Below are positions 25,590 through 34,527 of a stretch of DNA of 64,000 bases, piece after piece. The stretch's first letter is position 1; every line of letters starts with the position of its first letter. Both the position numbers and the translations under genes were made by a program. The notes under the pieces were generated by a model. The model worked only from the letters and a program-made list of their open reading frames with translations. It was not told where the DNA came from and searched no databases. Source of the stretch: Burkholderia sp. L27(2015) (GTDB lineage Bacteria; Pseudomonadota; Gammaproteobacteria; Burkholderiales; Burkholderiaceae). The stretch lies in NCBI RefSeq assembly GCF_009765705.1, contig NZ_LMUX01000004.1, positions 186,001-250,000 on the forward strand, given 5' to 3'.

Positions 25590-27326
25590 CTAAACCAGAT
25601 CGGGCGTACTGAGCCGGACATAGGCCTCCAGCAGCAACGACTTATACACCACGCCCAACAGCACCGGATTCTCCCGGCTTTCCACCACAGGCAGGCGTTC
25701 TCCCTGGTGAGCGAGAAACAGTTGCAAGGCCTCGCTCATCGACATCCCGGCCGTCAGAAAGTCGAACCGTTCACGCAGCAATCCGGCAATCGTGTGCGTG
25801 TGGGGCCCTGTCTCATCGACCAATATCGAAGTCACATCCTGTAGCGCCACCACGCCGCAAAAACGCTGAGTGTGATCCACCACATACACATATTTGACCG
25901 GATGCCGCACGAACATGCGCGTCACCTCTTCAAACGGCGCATCGAGTTGCAGCACGGTTTCCGCGGGCTTGATCAAAGCGCGCATCTGCGTGCCGCGCAG
26001 CAGCACCCGCTCACGCGCATCGCGATGCCGCTTGACCGTAATTTCGTACATCGAGCGTTCGTCGATGAGACGCGCGACAAAGTAGGCCACCACGCAAGAC
26101 AACATCAGCGGCAACATCACCTGGTAGCTCAGGGTCATTTCGAAGATCATCAGGATCGCCATTAACGGCGCACTGGTGGTAGCGGCCAGGAAGGCACCCA
26201 TGCCGACGATGCTGTAGGCGAACGGTGCCGAAGTGCTCGCGGGAAACAACCCGTGCATGCCCTGACCGAACAAGGTCCCAAGTGCGGCACCGACGAACAA
26301 CGTTGGCGTGAATACACCCCCCACCGCGCCGGAGCCGGTCGTCGCCGCGGTCGCGACGATCTTGAGCAATAGCACCACCAACACGGCAGACCAAGTCCAC
26401 GGGTTATGCAACATCGAATTCACGACGCTATAACCGTTCCCCCACACCTCGGGCACCCAAATCGAACACACGCCGACAATCGCGCCCCCCACGCCCAGAC
26501 GTATCGGCAGCGGCCAACCGGTTGCCTGGAAGCGTTTCTTGGATTGTTCGAGCAGACGCAGGTAATACGGCGCGCACAGGCCCGCGAGTATGCCCAGGCC
26601 GACGAATAGCGCGACCTCCGGGCCGAAGATGGTCGGAAACGACGGCATCTCGTAGGTGGGGCGATAACCGGGGAATTCGCGCATGGTGATATTGGCCACC
26701 ACCGAGGCCACCACCAGCGGACCGAAATTCTCCATCGCAAACGAACCGAGCACAATCTCGGTAACGAAGAAGGCCCCGGCTATCGGCGCGTTGTAGGCCG
26801 ACGTAATCCCTGCCGCCGCACCGCATGCCACCAGCAACCTGAGCCGCGTGGGGTCGAGATGCGTGAGGCGCCCGACGACCGACGCGCAGGTGGCAGACAG
26901 TTGCACCATCGAGCCTTCGCGCCCGATCGAGCCACCCGAGACGATAGTCAGCAGCGACGAGAAAATGCGCAGCAGATTGAAGCGCACCGGAATACGCCCA
27001 TCGCCGATGGCGATCGCTTCCATGTAGTCGGAGGAGGCGCCCACCGTCAAGCGCCGGGCCAGCATCAACACAAAGCCGGCGGCAATTCCGCCCACCGCCG
27101 GCAGCGCCAACCGAGCCGGCCACGGCAAGGCGCGCGCCATCTCGACCAGCGAACCGCTGTGACCGACCAAGGTCCACTGCAGGCCCCGTATGCTTTCGCG
27201 AAACGAGATCGTGGTGAGCGCACCGAGAAAGCCGACCACCACGGCCCACAGCAACATGCGATGGGTTTCCGCCAGGCGGAACCGGCGTGCCAGAAAAACC
27301 CTCAGCCGTAGCAGCGCGCTCAGCAC
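25590..27326 (-). CDS. ClC-family chloride channel/transporter (ClcB-like) with C-terminal CBS pair
   Basis: About 578 residues if started at the GTG at 27326; no start has a good ribosome-binding site, and an ATG at 27257 is the alternative. ClC motifs are GGSIGREGSMVQL, with the gating Glu retained, and GAVGGVFTPTLFVG. The membrane part ends near residue 420 and two CBS domains follow (TRMFVRHPVKYVYVVD, then LFLAHQGERLPVVE). Gating Glu favours chloride/proton exchange, but transport mode is uncertain. It may be cotranscribed after soeC. Any link to the sulfite enzyme is unproven. Confidence 0.82.
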   Translation of the reverse strand: MLSALLRLRVFLARRFRLAETHRMLLWAVVVGFLGALTTISFRESIRGLQWTLVGHSGSLVEMARALPWPARLALPAVGGIAAGFVLMLARRLTVGASSDYMEAIAIGDGRIPVRFNLLRIFSSLLTIVSGGSIGREGSMVQLSATCASVVGRLTHLDPTRLRLLVACGAAAGITSAYNAPIAGAFFVTEIVLGSFAMENFGPLVVASVVANITMREFPGYRPTYEMPSFPTIFGPEVALFVGLGILAGLCAPYYLRLLEQSKKRFQATGWPLPIRLGVGGAIVGVCSIWVPEVWGNGYSVVNSMLHNPWTWSAVLVVLLLKIVATAATTGSGAVGGVFTPTLFVGAALGTLFGQGMHGLFPASTSAPFAYSIVGMGAFLAATTSAPLMAILMIFEMTLSYQVMLPLMLSCVVAYFVARLIDERSMYEITVKRHRDARERVLLRGTQMRALIKPAETVLQLDAPFEEVTRMFVRHPVKYVYVVDHTQRFCGVVALQDVTSILVDETGPHTHTIAGLLRERFDFLTAGMSMSEALQLFLAHQGERLPVVESRENPVLLGVVYKSLLLEAYVRLSTPDLV

Positions 27327-27351
27327 GATGTCGACGATGGTGGTTCGGGTG

Positions 27352-28296
27352 TCAGGAAGCCGATCCCATGTAAAGCTTCTGCGGATGGTTAGCCTGGGCA
27401 AAGAAGAACCAGCGTTCGGCGACCAAGCCCAGGTACTGCACCACGAAAGCGAGGTCGAACAGCACCGACGCGCCGAGCACGATGCCACCGATCAACAGCG
27501 CCAACGGGATCGGAAAGACCAGCACGATAAAGGCCAGCTTGATGGACTGCATGGTCGCTTCGGTCTGGCCATGCGAGAACTCGCGCATATTGAATGAGCC
27601 CGAGGTGAACCCGCGCGACTTCTGCACGAGCGGGCGCGCTTTGATGCCGGTCGCGCTTTGCAGGGTCGACTTCGGTTGCAGCCGTGCGTTGCGCAGCAGC
27701 GAGGCGCCGCGTGTGAAGCAACCAAGCACCGTCAGCACGATGGCCGCTACGGCGAAAAACTGCACGAGGTCCGGGGCGACCCACGTGGCACATGCCGTTG
27801 CCAACGTAAAGCCCGAGGCGCAGCCCAGCACGATGAAATTGGTGGTGGTCAAAGGCGTAGCCCATTCCTGCAGAAACTTCAGGCAGGTATAGATCATGCC
27901 GGTGCTCACGAATAGGGCAAAGCACAGCACGACGCCTACAGCTCCGATACCCAGCGTGACAGATGAGGCAGCGCCGAACCAGTGCGCCACGCCGTAGAAG
28001 AATACGGCCGCGGTAAATGCCGGCAGACAGATGCATTCGCGCGAGAGCCACGAGGTACGCCACATCGCGACCGCGCGCCACGCCCGTTCAGGATGTCCGA
28101 GGTGAAAGAACGAAGCGATCAAGCCGAGCACTGCGAACACGACGCCAAGCGCTGCACCGATCGCAAAGAAAGCGGGTGCCGGCATCGCCAGCGTGCCATA
28201 GCCGGCCAGCAACTGCACCAGCAGCAGCGCGAGGAACAGCCCCTGGGACGCACCGGTCAAGGTGGTCAAAAATACTACCGAGAAAGCGGGACGCAT
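27352..28296 (-). CDS. soeC: DmsC/NrfD-like membrane anchor, probable SoeC of sulfite dehydrogenase
   Basis: 314 residues with about eight membrane segments and the DmsC pattern (FHLGHPERAWRAVAMWRTSW near the second helix). It anchors the molybdoenzyme to the inner membrane and passes electrons to quinone. It follows the Fe-S subunit by 18 bp. In other DMSO-reductase-like complexes the same type of anchor serves DMSO or polysulfide reductases; the SoeC name comes from the partner SoeA and its lack of a Tat signal. Confidence 0.72.
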   Translation of the reverse strand: MRPAFSVVFLTTLTGASQGLFLALLLVQLLAGYGTLAMPAPAFFAIGAALGVVFAVLGLIASFFHLGHPERAWRAVAMWRTSWLSRECICLPAFTAAVFFYGVAHWFGAASSVTLGIGAVGVVLCFALFVSTGMIYTCLKFLQEWATPLTTTNFIVLGCASGFTLATACATWVAPDLVQFFAVAAIVLTVLGCFTRGASLLRNARLQPKSTLQSATGIKARPLVQKSRGFTSGSFNMREFSHGQTEATMQSIKLAFIVLVFPIPLALLIGGIVLGASVLFDLAFVVQYLGLVAERWFFFAQANHPQKLYMGSAS

Positions 28297-28314
28297 GATG
28301 GTGGAGACCTTGGT

Positions 28315-29046
28315 TTAGTTTTGAGTGCGCTGCGCCGCTGCAGCGAGATTGAGTTCGCCGCGCTCCATCTGGGCGTCCAGCCCGCGCGCATTGTCCTGGC
28401 GTGTCGCTTCGTTGTCCCTCACTTGCATGGTGGTCTTGCGACGCGGCAGGTAGTGGTTCGACGGGTTGGTGCCCCATTCCGGCATCAGTTGATAGCCGCC
28501 ACGCTCGGCGATGGCGAGCGACACTTCCGACTGCGGATCATGGATGTCGCCGAACAGGCGTGCCGAGGTGGGGCAGGCCAGCACACATGCCGGCTTGCGA
28601 TCGCGCTCAGGTAGATCGGGGTTGTCGATGCGGTCCGAACATAGCGTGCACTTGGTCATCTCCTTGCGCTTTTCGTCGATCTCGCGCGCACCGTAGGGGC
28701 AAGCCCACGAACAGTAATTGCAGCCTATGCATTTATCGTAGTCGACCAGCACGAGCCCATCGGACTTGCGCTTGTAGCTCGCACCGGTCGGACAGACCGG
28801 CACGCACGGCGGATCTTCGCAGTGCAGGCACGACTTCGGTAAATGGATCGTATCGGTATCGGGGAAGGTGCCGGCTTCATAGGTCAGCACGCGATTGAAG
28901 AACGTGCCCGACGGTTCGGCGCCGCATGGGTTCTTGTCGGCAAGACTACCGGCTTCGCCCGAGGTGTTCCATTCCTTGCAACTGGTGACGCAGGCGTGAC
29001 AGCCCACGCAGACGTTCAGGTCGATAACGAGCGCCAGTTGGGTCAT
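28315..29046 (-). CDS. soeB: Four-cluster ferredoxin subunit, probable SoeB of sulfite dehydrogenase
   Basis: 243 residues. Four [4Fe-4S] cysteine sets are visible: CVGCHACVTSCKEW, CLHCEDPPCVPVCPTG, CIGCNYCSWACPYG and CTLCSD with CVLACPTS. It relays electrons from the molybdenum subunit to the membrane anchor. Its start overlaps the end of the large subunit by 4 bp (ATGA type). The 4Fe-4S clusters and size fit SoeB, DmsB and PhsB alike. Confidence 0.78.
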   Translation of the reverse strand: MTQLALVIDLNVCVGCHACVTSCKEWNTSGEAGSLADKNPCGAEPSGTFFNRVLTYEAGTFPDTDTIHLPKSCLHCEDPPCVPVCPTGASYKRKSDGLVLVDYDKCIGCNYCSWACPYGAREIDEKRKEMTKCTLCSDRIDNPDLPERDRKPACVLACPTSARLFGDIHDPQSEVSLAIAERGGYQLMPEWGTNPSNHYLPRRKTTMQVRDNEATRQDNARGLDAQMERGELNLAAAAQRTQN

Positions 29047-32012
29047 GACTGTTCCTCCGTGCTACGTGGCTTGGGGGTACTGCTGCCCGCGAAATAGGTC
29101 AGCCAGGCGCGCTTGACCCGGTTCATGGAACCCGGCAGCGACGGCATGGCTGCGACCTGTGGCAGGCTGGTGTTCGCATCCGCTTCGGCGGGATAGATGC
29201 GCACCCGCACGTCATACCAAGCGGCCTGTCCGGTGATCGGGTCCGAGTTGGAGGTGCGACCGCCTGCACTGGGCGACGCGCCTGGCAACGCGCTGGCCGA
29301 GTCGCCGGGCAACTTGCCGGGCAACTCATCGGTAATTAAATGGTTGAGCAGGAAGCCACGCCGCGATTCGTTGGCGTCGGGGCTCAGGTTCCATGCTCCT
29401 GATGCCTTGCCGATGGCGTTCCATGTCCACACCGTGCCGGGTTCCACGGCTTCGCTATAGCGCGCCATGCAGCGCACTTTGCCCCATGGCGATTCGACAT
29501 AGATCCATCCTCCGTCGGCGATGCCCTGCGCTTTCGCCATGAGCGGATTGACGAACAGGTAGTTCTCGCCGTGGATCTGCCGCAGCCAGCTGTTTTGCGA
29601 ATCCCACGAGTGATACATCGCCATCGGTCGTTGCGTGATAGCCGCCAGCGGAAACTTTTCGCGGTCGGTGTGGGCTTGCTCGAGCGGCGCATACCATACT
29701 GGCAGCGGGTCGAAATAACGCTCGATGCGCGCGCGCAGATGATCGGGCGGTTGGCGTCCTGCGGTCTTGCCTTGGGCCGCGAGCCGGAATTTTTGCATCA
29801 CATCCGAATACAACTGAATGACGATGGGCTCCTTGAATTTGCGCAGGCCATTTTCCACTGCCCAGTCCAGATACGGTCCGTTGCAGTTGCGCATGAACTG
29901 CATGTTCTCGGGCATCACGTGGTGGTAGAAGCAGTTGTTCTTCTGGTACTGCTCGATCTGCTTCGGGTTGGGCGCGCCCTTCACGGCTTGGTCGCCGTTT
30001 TCACCGCGCCAGCCGATCAGAAAGCCGGTGCCCGAGTTCGGCGTGGTCTCGAAGTTCACGAGAAAATCGGTGTAACCCTTGAACTTGCGCGAGCCATCGG
30101 CGTTGGTGAAAGCCGGAAACTTCAAACGGCTCGCCAGTTCGATCAGCACCTCCTGGAACGGCTTGCACTCACCTGTGGGCGGCAGCACCGGAATGCGCAT
30201 CGAGTCGACTGGCCCATCGAATTCGGAAATGGGCCGGTCAAGCATCGACATCGCATCGTGGCGTTCGAGGTAGGTGGTGTCCGGCAGGATCAGGTCGGCG
30301 TAGGCGGTCATTTCCGACTGGAACGCGTCGCACACCACGATGAATGGGATCTTGTACTCGCCGCGTGAGCCATCGGTCGTCGGGTGACGGTCGTTGAGCA
30401 TCCTGCGGACTTCCATCGTGTTCATCGACGAATTCCATGCCATGTTGGCCATGAAAATCAACAGCGTGTCGATCGGATAGGGGTCCCCTCGCCAGGCATT
30501 CGTAATGACGCTATGCATCAGGCCGTGCACGGCCAGCGGGTACTCCCACGAAAACGCCTTGTCGATGCGCAACGGCTCGCCGTCGTGGCCGACGAACAAG
30601 TCTTCGGGGGCAGCCGGCCAACCCAGCGGGCCGGTTGCCAGCGGCGTATTGGGCTGTACCGCTTCCGGTCCGTTCGGCGGTTTGGCGGAAGGGGGTACAG
30701 CACGCGGAAACGGCGCTTTGTGCCGGAAGCCGCCCGGCCGGTCTATCGTGCCCAGCAGCGACATCATGATGGCCAGTGCGCGTATCGTCTGGAAGCCGTT
30801 GGAGTGCGCAGCGAGCCCGCGCATCGCATGGAACGCCACCGGATTGCCGGTCACGGTTTGATGCTCGACACCCCATGCGTCGGTCCACGGGATCGGCATT
30901 TCGATTTTGTGGTCGCGTGCGGTCACGCCCATTTCGATCGCGAGCCGACGTATCGTGTCGGCCGAGATGCCGGTGATTTCGGCCGCCCATTCCGGCGTGC
31001 AATGTTCGACCTGTTCTTCGAGCAATTGCAGCGACGGCTTCACCGGGGTGCCGTCGGGCAAGGTATAACTGCCGCGCAGGATAGGGTCGGCGCCGGCCGT
31101 GTGCGTCTTGACGGGGCCGTTGCTATGGCGGTCCCACCACATCTTGTTTTGCGGATACAGCGGATTGACGACCGGGCTGTTTTCGTCGTGCACGAACAGG
31201 CCGAACCGGTCGCTCTCGGGGTCGACATTGACCAGCTCGCCGGCATTCGAATAGCGTGCGATGAACGAGCGATCGTACAGCCCCTGCGCCATCAGCACAT
31301 GGATGATCGCCATGAACAGCGCGCCGTCGGTGCCGGGGCGTATCGGTATCCATTCGTCGGCAATCGCGGAATAACCGGTGCGTACCGGGTTGATCGATAT
31401 AAATCGGCCACCGGCGCGTTTGAATTTGGATATCGCGATTTTTAGCGGATTCGAATGGTGGTCTTCGGCGGTGCCTATCATCACGAACAGACGTGCCTGG
31501 TCGAGATCGGGGCCGCCGAACTCCCAGAACGAGCCGCCTACCGTATAGATCATGCCGGCGGCCATATTGGACGAGCAAAAGCCGCCGTGCGCGGCGTAAT
31601 TGGGCGTGCCGAACTGTTTGGCAAACAGCCCGGTCAGCGCCTGCATCTGATCGCGGCCGGTAAAGAGCGCGAACTTCTTGGGGTCCGTCGCACGCAGGTG
31701 GCCCAAGCGGTCTTCCAGCAACTTGAAGGCGTCGTCCCAGGAAATCGGCTCGAACTTGGCTTCGCCGCGTTCGGCGTCAGGCACGCGTCGCAGCGGCAGC
31801 GTCAAGCGCGCCGGCGAGTACTGCTTCATGATGCCCGAAGCGCCCTTGGCGCAAATCACGCCTTGATTCAGCGGGTGTTCCGGGTTGCCGTCGATGTAAC
31901 GCACTTCGCCGTCGCGCAGATGGACGCGGATCCCGCAGCGGCAAGCGCACATGTAGCAGGTCGTTGTTTTGACTTCCAGCTTCTCGTCACGCGTGCGGTG
32001 TCCGTGTTCCAT
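29043..32012 (-). CDS. soeA: Molybdopterin oxidoreductase, probable cytoplasmic sulfite dehydrogenase SoeA
   Basis: 989 residues from the ATG at 32012, with GGAG eight bases upstream. It begins with a [4Fe-4S] site (TTTCYMCACRCGIRVHLRDG) and has no Tat signal, so it should work in the cytoplasm. YAAHGGFCSSNMAAGMIYT and RPGTDGALFMAIIHVL are typical of the SoeA group as I remember it. SoeABC oxidises sulfite to sulfate with quinone as acceptor and often accompanies organosulfonate degraders. With suyAB in the same window this is a sensible sulfite outlet. A reductase of the Phs/Psr/Dms type is the main alternative. Two repeat-like Gly/Ser/Pro stretches near the C-terminus are not family features. 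Confidence 0.72.
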   Translation of the reverse strand: MEHGHRTRDEKLEVKTTTCYMCACRCGIRVHLRDGEVRYIDGNPEHPLNQGVICAKGASGIMKQYSPARLTLPLRRVPDAERGEAKFEPISWDDAFKLLEDRLGHLRATDPKKFALFTGRDQMQALTGLFAKQFGTPNYAAHGGFCSSNMAAGMIYTVGGSFWEFGGPDLDQARLFVMIGTAEDHHSNPLKIAISKFKRAGGRFISINPVRTGYSAIADEWIPIRPGTDGALFMAIIHVLMAQGLYDRSFIARYSNAGELVNVDPESDRFGLFVHDENSPVVNPLYPQNKMWWDRHSNGPVKTHTAGADPILRGSYTLPDGTPVKPSLQLLEEQVEHCTPEWAAEITGISADTIRRLAIEMGVTARDHKIEMPIPWTDAWGVEHQTVTGNPVAFHAMRGLAAHSNGFQTIRALAIMMSLLGTIDRPGGFRHKAPFPRAVPPSAKPPNGPEAVQPNTPLATGPLGWPAAPEDLFVGHDGEPLRIDKAFSWEYPLAVHGLMHSVITNAWRGDPYPIDTLLIFMANMAWNSSMNTMEVRRMLNDRHPTTDGSRGEYKIPFIVVCDAFQSEMTAYADLILPDTTYLERHDAMSMLDRPISEFDGPVDSMRIPVLPPTGECKPFQEVLIELASRLKFPAFTNADGSRKFKGYTDFLVNFETTPNSGTGFLIGWRGENGDQAVKGAPNPKQIEQYQKNNCFYHHVMPENMQFMRNCNGPYLDWAVENGLRKFKEPIVIQLYSDVMQKFRLAAQGKTAGRQPPDHLRARIERYFDPLPVWYAPLEQAHTDREKFPLAAITQRPMAMYHSWDSQNSWLRQIHGENYLFVNPLMAKAQGIADGGWIYVESPWGKVRCMARYSEAVEPGTVWTWNAIGKASGAWNLSPDANESRRGFLLNHLITDELPGKLPGDSASALPGASPSAGGRTSNSDPITGQAAWYDVRVRIYPAEADANTSLPQVAAMPSLPGSMNRVKRAWLTYFAGSSTPKPRSTEEQS

Positions 32013-32060
32013 TTGTGTCTCCGATGATCGATTGGTGACAATCGACACTATGCGCTTTAG

Positions 32061-32076
32061 TAATAAGCTTATATTA
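32061..32076. promoter_or_regulatory. LysR-box-like palindrome between soeA and the LysR gene
   Basis: ATAAGCTTAT is a perfect 10-bp palindrome (32063-32072) inside a T-N11-A frame, in the 138-bp gap between the divergent soeA and LysR starts. The gap is AT-rich. It is a fair candidate for the LysR binding site controlling soeABC. Confidence 0.4.
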
Positions 32077-32150
32077 AGATAGCGCGCATCATCGTAGAAA
32101 TCGCCATTTTCGCCGTCAACCATCAGAATTTCTTATATTTAGGCCTCTGC

Positions 32151-33179
32151 ATGACGCCAGAACAACTACTGACCTTTGCCGCGGTAGCGGAGTACGGCAA
32201 TGTCAGTCATGCCGCGAACGCCTTGTGCCTCTCACAGCCGGCCGTTTCGGGGCAGTTGCGCTTGTTGCAGGAAAGCATAGGCGAATTGCTCTATCAGCGC
32301 GAAGGCCGGGGCATCAGGCTGACCGAGGCCGGCCGTCAGTTGGCGCTGCATGCGCAAGGTTTGCGTGACAATTACCGTCAGGCGCTGGCATTCGAAAATG
32401 CGCTGCGCTCGCTCAAAGCCGGTGCGTTGCGTATCGGCGCCAGCACCACGCCGGCCAGTTATTTGTTGCCGTATCGGATCGCCGAATTTCATCGGCGTTA
32501 TCCGGAGATTTCGCTCTCGACCATCGATGGCAATACCGCCGAAATTATGTCGGCGCTGACCCGCCTGGACGTGGCGTTTATCGAAGGCGCGGTGCCGGAC
32601 GGGCTCGCGGCCGGGGTAGGGGTTTATCCTTGGCTACAGGACGAGGTGGTGGCCGTAGTCCCGAGTCAGCATCCGCTTGCGCAGCGCGGTGGCCCAGGCG
32701 CGACCCTGGTTGAGTTGGCGGCTTTTCCGATGATCTGGCGCGAGCCGGGGTCGGGGGTGCGGCAAATTGTCGAGCGCGCTTTTATCCGCGCCGACGTGGC
32801 TGTGCGCGTTAGTCTGGAGTTGACGGGTGTGGAAGGCGTGAAGGAAGCCGTGCGCGCCGGAATGGGCATTGGTTTCGTTTCGGCGTTGGCCATGCGACAC
32901 GAGGATTCCGCGCTTGCGAGCGTGCACATACTCATGGGGCCTGGCGAGGCTGAGAGCAAGGCTGAAAATCGGAACCAACCGAATGCGCACGCGAGCCTGA
33001 ACGCAAACCCGAACGCAAACCCGAACCATTCGAACGGCTTGACCCGCAGCATTACCATACTGGTGCCGCACCAAGAGGCGTTGTCGCGTGTGGCCCGCGC
33101 GTTCCTCGATATCTGTTTCGCATCGGATGAGCCCAACGAGCAAGGGAGCTTGGGTCGCGCTGATCCTGGTCACGCGTAG
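32151..33179 (+). CDS. LysR-family regulator divergent from soeABC
   Basis: 342 residues, longer than the usual 300. The helix-turn-helix (LLTFAAVAEYGNVSHAANAL, LSQPAVSGQLRLLQ) resembles CysB/CbbR-like LysR proteins. The effector domain is normal until about residue 265, where a 25-residue Asn/Ala/Pro repeat (NANPNANPN core, at about 32950-33040) is inserted before the last strand. It is divergent from soeA, the common layout for a LysR activator and its target. A sulfur effector is plausible but unproven. Confidence 0.85.
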   Translation: MTPEQLLTFAAVAEYGNVSHAANALCLSQPAVSGQLRLLQESIGELLYQREGRGIRLTEAGRQLALHAQGLRDNYRQALAFENALRSLKAGALRIGASTTPASYLLPYRIAEFHRRYPEISLSTIDGNTAEIMSALTRLDVAFIEGAVPDGLAAGVGVYPWLQDEVVAVVPSQHPLAQRGGPGATLVELAAFPMIWREPGSGVRQIVERAFIRADVAVRVSLELTGVEGVKEAVRAGMGIGFVSALAMRHEDSALASVHILMGPGEAESKAENRNQPNAHASLNANPNANPNHSNGLTRSITILVPHQEALSRVARAFLDICFASDEPNEQGSLGRADPGHA

Positions 33180-33212
33180 TTGCTCGTTACCCAGGAATTG
33201 TGGCGTATTAAT

Positions 33213-33290
33213 ATGGAAACCGCGATGGAAACCGCGATGGAAACTGCGCCGGAACTCGCGATGGAAACCGCGCTGAACACCCCGCCGGAT
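33213..33290 (+). repeat. 12-bp tandem repeats upstream of the amidase gene
   Basis: About five units of ATGGAAACCGCG with small variations. One frame would read METAMETAMETA and runs to a stop near 33316; it has no ribosome-binding site worth noting and no resemblance to a protein family, so I do not call it a gene. Confidence 0.75.
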
Positions 33291-33345
33291 GCAGTACAAC
33301 ACAGCCCCCGAATTTGAAACTCCAATCATTTTTCAGAGAGAACAC

Positions 33346-34527
33346 ATGCGTTCCGATTCTGCCCAAGCTCATTGTTTCATGCCGTACCCACCGGCACCGG
33401 TCGACAGCGCCGCAACCGGCCCGCTGCGCGGCTTGACCTTCGCGGTCAAGGATATTTTCGACGTGAAGGGCTATCCGACCGGTTGCGGCAACCCGCATCG
33501 GCTCGCCTTGTCCGGCATCAAAACCGAGTCGGCGCAGGTGGTGTCGCAACTGCTGGCGGCCGGCGCCGAATTCATCGGCAAGGTGTGCACCGACGAATTG
33601 GCTTTTTCGATGAACGGCAAGAACGCGCACTACGGCACGCCGCGTAACGGCGCCGCGCCGCAGCGCATCCCGGGCGGTTCCAGTTCGGGGTCGGCGTCGG
33701 CGGTGTCCAACGGCTTGTGCGATTTCGCACTCGGTACCGACACCGGCGGTTCGGTGCGTGCGCCCTCCAGCCATTGCGGGCTGATCGGCCTGCGTCCGAG
33801 CCATGGACGTGTCAGCCTCAAGGGCACCATGGATCTCGCGCACGATTTCGACACTTGCGGGTGGTTTGCGCGCGATATCGACACCTTTACCCGGGTTGGC
33901 GACGTGCTGTTGGGTGTGGACAGCGTGAGCCTGCCGCATGCGCCGAAGGTGCTGGTGGCAGCAGACGTTTTGACGATGCTGGCACCGGCCGTGCAGCAAA
34001 CGTTCGCAGCGGCCCTTGCGCGGCTGACACCGATTCTTGGCAAGGCCGAACCGGTCAAGGTCGCGCAGCATTCATTCGACACCCTGTATTGGGCCTTTCG
34101 TCATATCCAGGGCTATCAGGCCTGGCAGCATCATGGCGAGATCATCGAGCAATATGGCCTGCAGCTCGGACCGGGCGTCAAGGAACGGTTTGCCTGGTCG
34201 AGCGCCATTACTGCGGCACAGGTCGCCGAGCATGAAGCGGTACGCGCCGCGTTTCGCACAGAATTCAACGAGTTGCTGGGCACCGGGTCCGTCATGGTTC
34301 TACCGACCATGCCGGATGTCGCGCCCTTGCTCAGCGATAGCGAAGACGCGCTGGAAAGCTATCGCGACAAGGCGATCCGGATGTTGTGCCTGTCCGGTCT
34401 GTCGGGCTTGCCGCAAATTTCGCTGCCGCTCATGCAGATCGATGGCGCGCCGTTCGGTTTCTCGTTGATCGGCCCGCACGGCAGCGACCGCGCGCTGTTG
34501 CAGTTGGCGCGTCGCTTATTGGCTTGA
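33346..34527 (+). CDS. Amidase signature family enzyme
   Basis: 393 residues from the ATG at 33346 preceded by CAGAGAGAA; an ATG at 33289 would start inside or beside the repeat array. The Ser-cisSer-Lys triad region is plain: FAVKDIFDVKG holds the Lys, GGSSSGSASAV the first Ser, and TDTGGSVRAPSSHCG the nucleophile Ser. The enzyme hydrolyses an amide to acid and ammonia. Substrate cannot be read from sequence. It is short for the family (often 450-480) and ends convergent with, and overlapping by 12 bp, the Bcr/CflA gene. Confidence 0.85.
   Translation: MRSDSAQAHCFMPYPPAPVDSAATGPLRGLTFAVKDIFDVKGYPTGCGNPHRLALSGIKTESAQVVSQLLAAGAEFIGKVCTDELAFSMNGKNAHYGTPRNGAAPQRIPGGSSSGSASAVSNGLCDFALGTDTGGSVRAPSSHCGLIGLRPSHGRVSLKGTMDLAHDFDTCGWFARDIDTFTRVGDVLLGVDSVSLPHAPKVLVAADVLTMLAPAVQQTFAAALARLTPILGKAEPVKVAQHSFDTLYWAFRHIQGYQAWQHHGEIIEQYGLQLGPGVKERFAWSSAITAAQVAEHEAVRAAFRTEFNELLGTGSVMVLPTMPDVAPLLSDSEDALESYRDKAIRMLCLSGLSGLPQISLPLMQIDGAPFGFSLIGPHGSDRALLQLARRLLA

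Noticed and set aside
27352-32012. Reading the molybdoenzyme complex as DMSO or thiosulfate reductase
   Set aside because: The large subunit has no Tat signal, unlike exported DmsA/PhsA, and its motifs fit the cytoplasmic SoeA group better. Not fully excluded.
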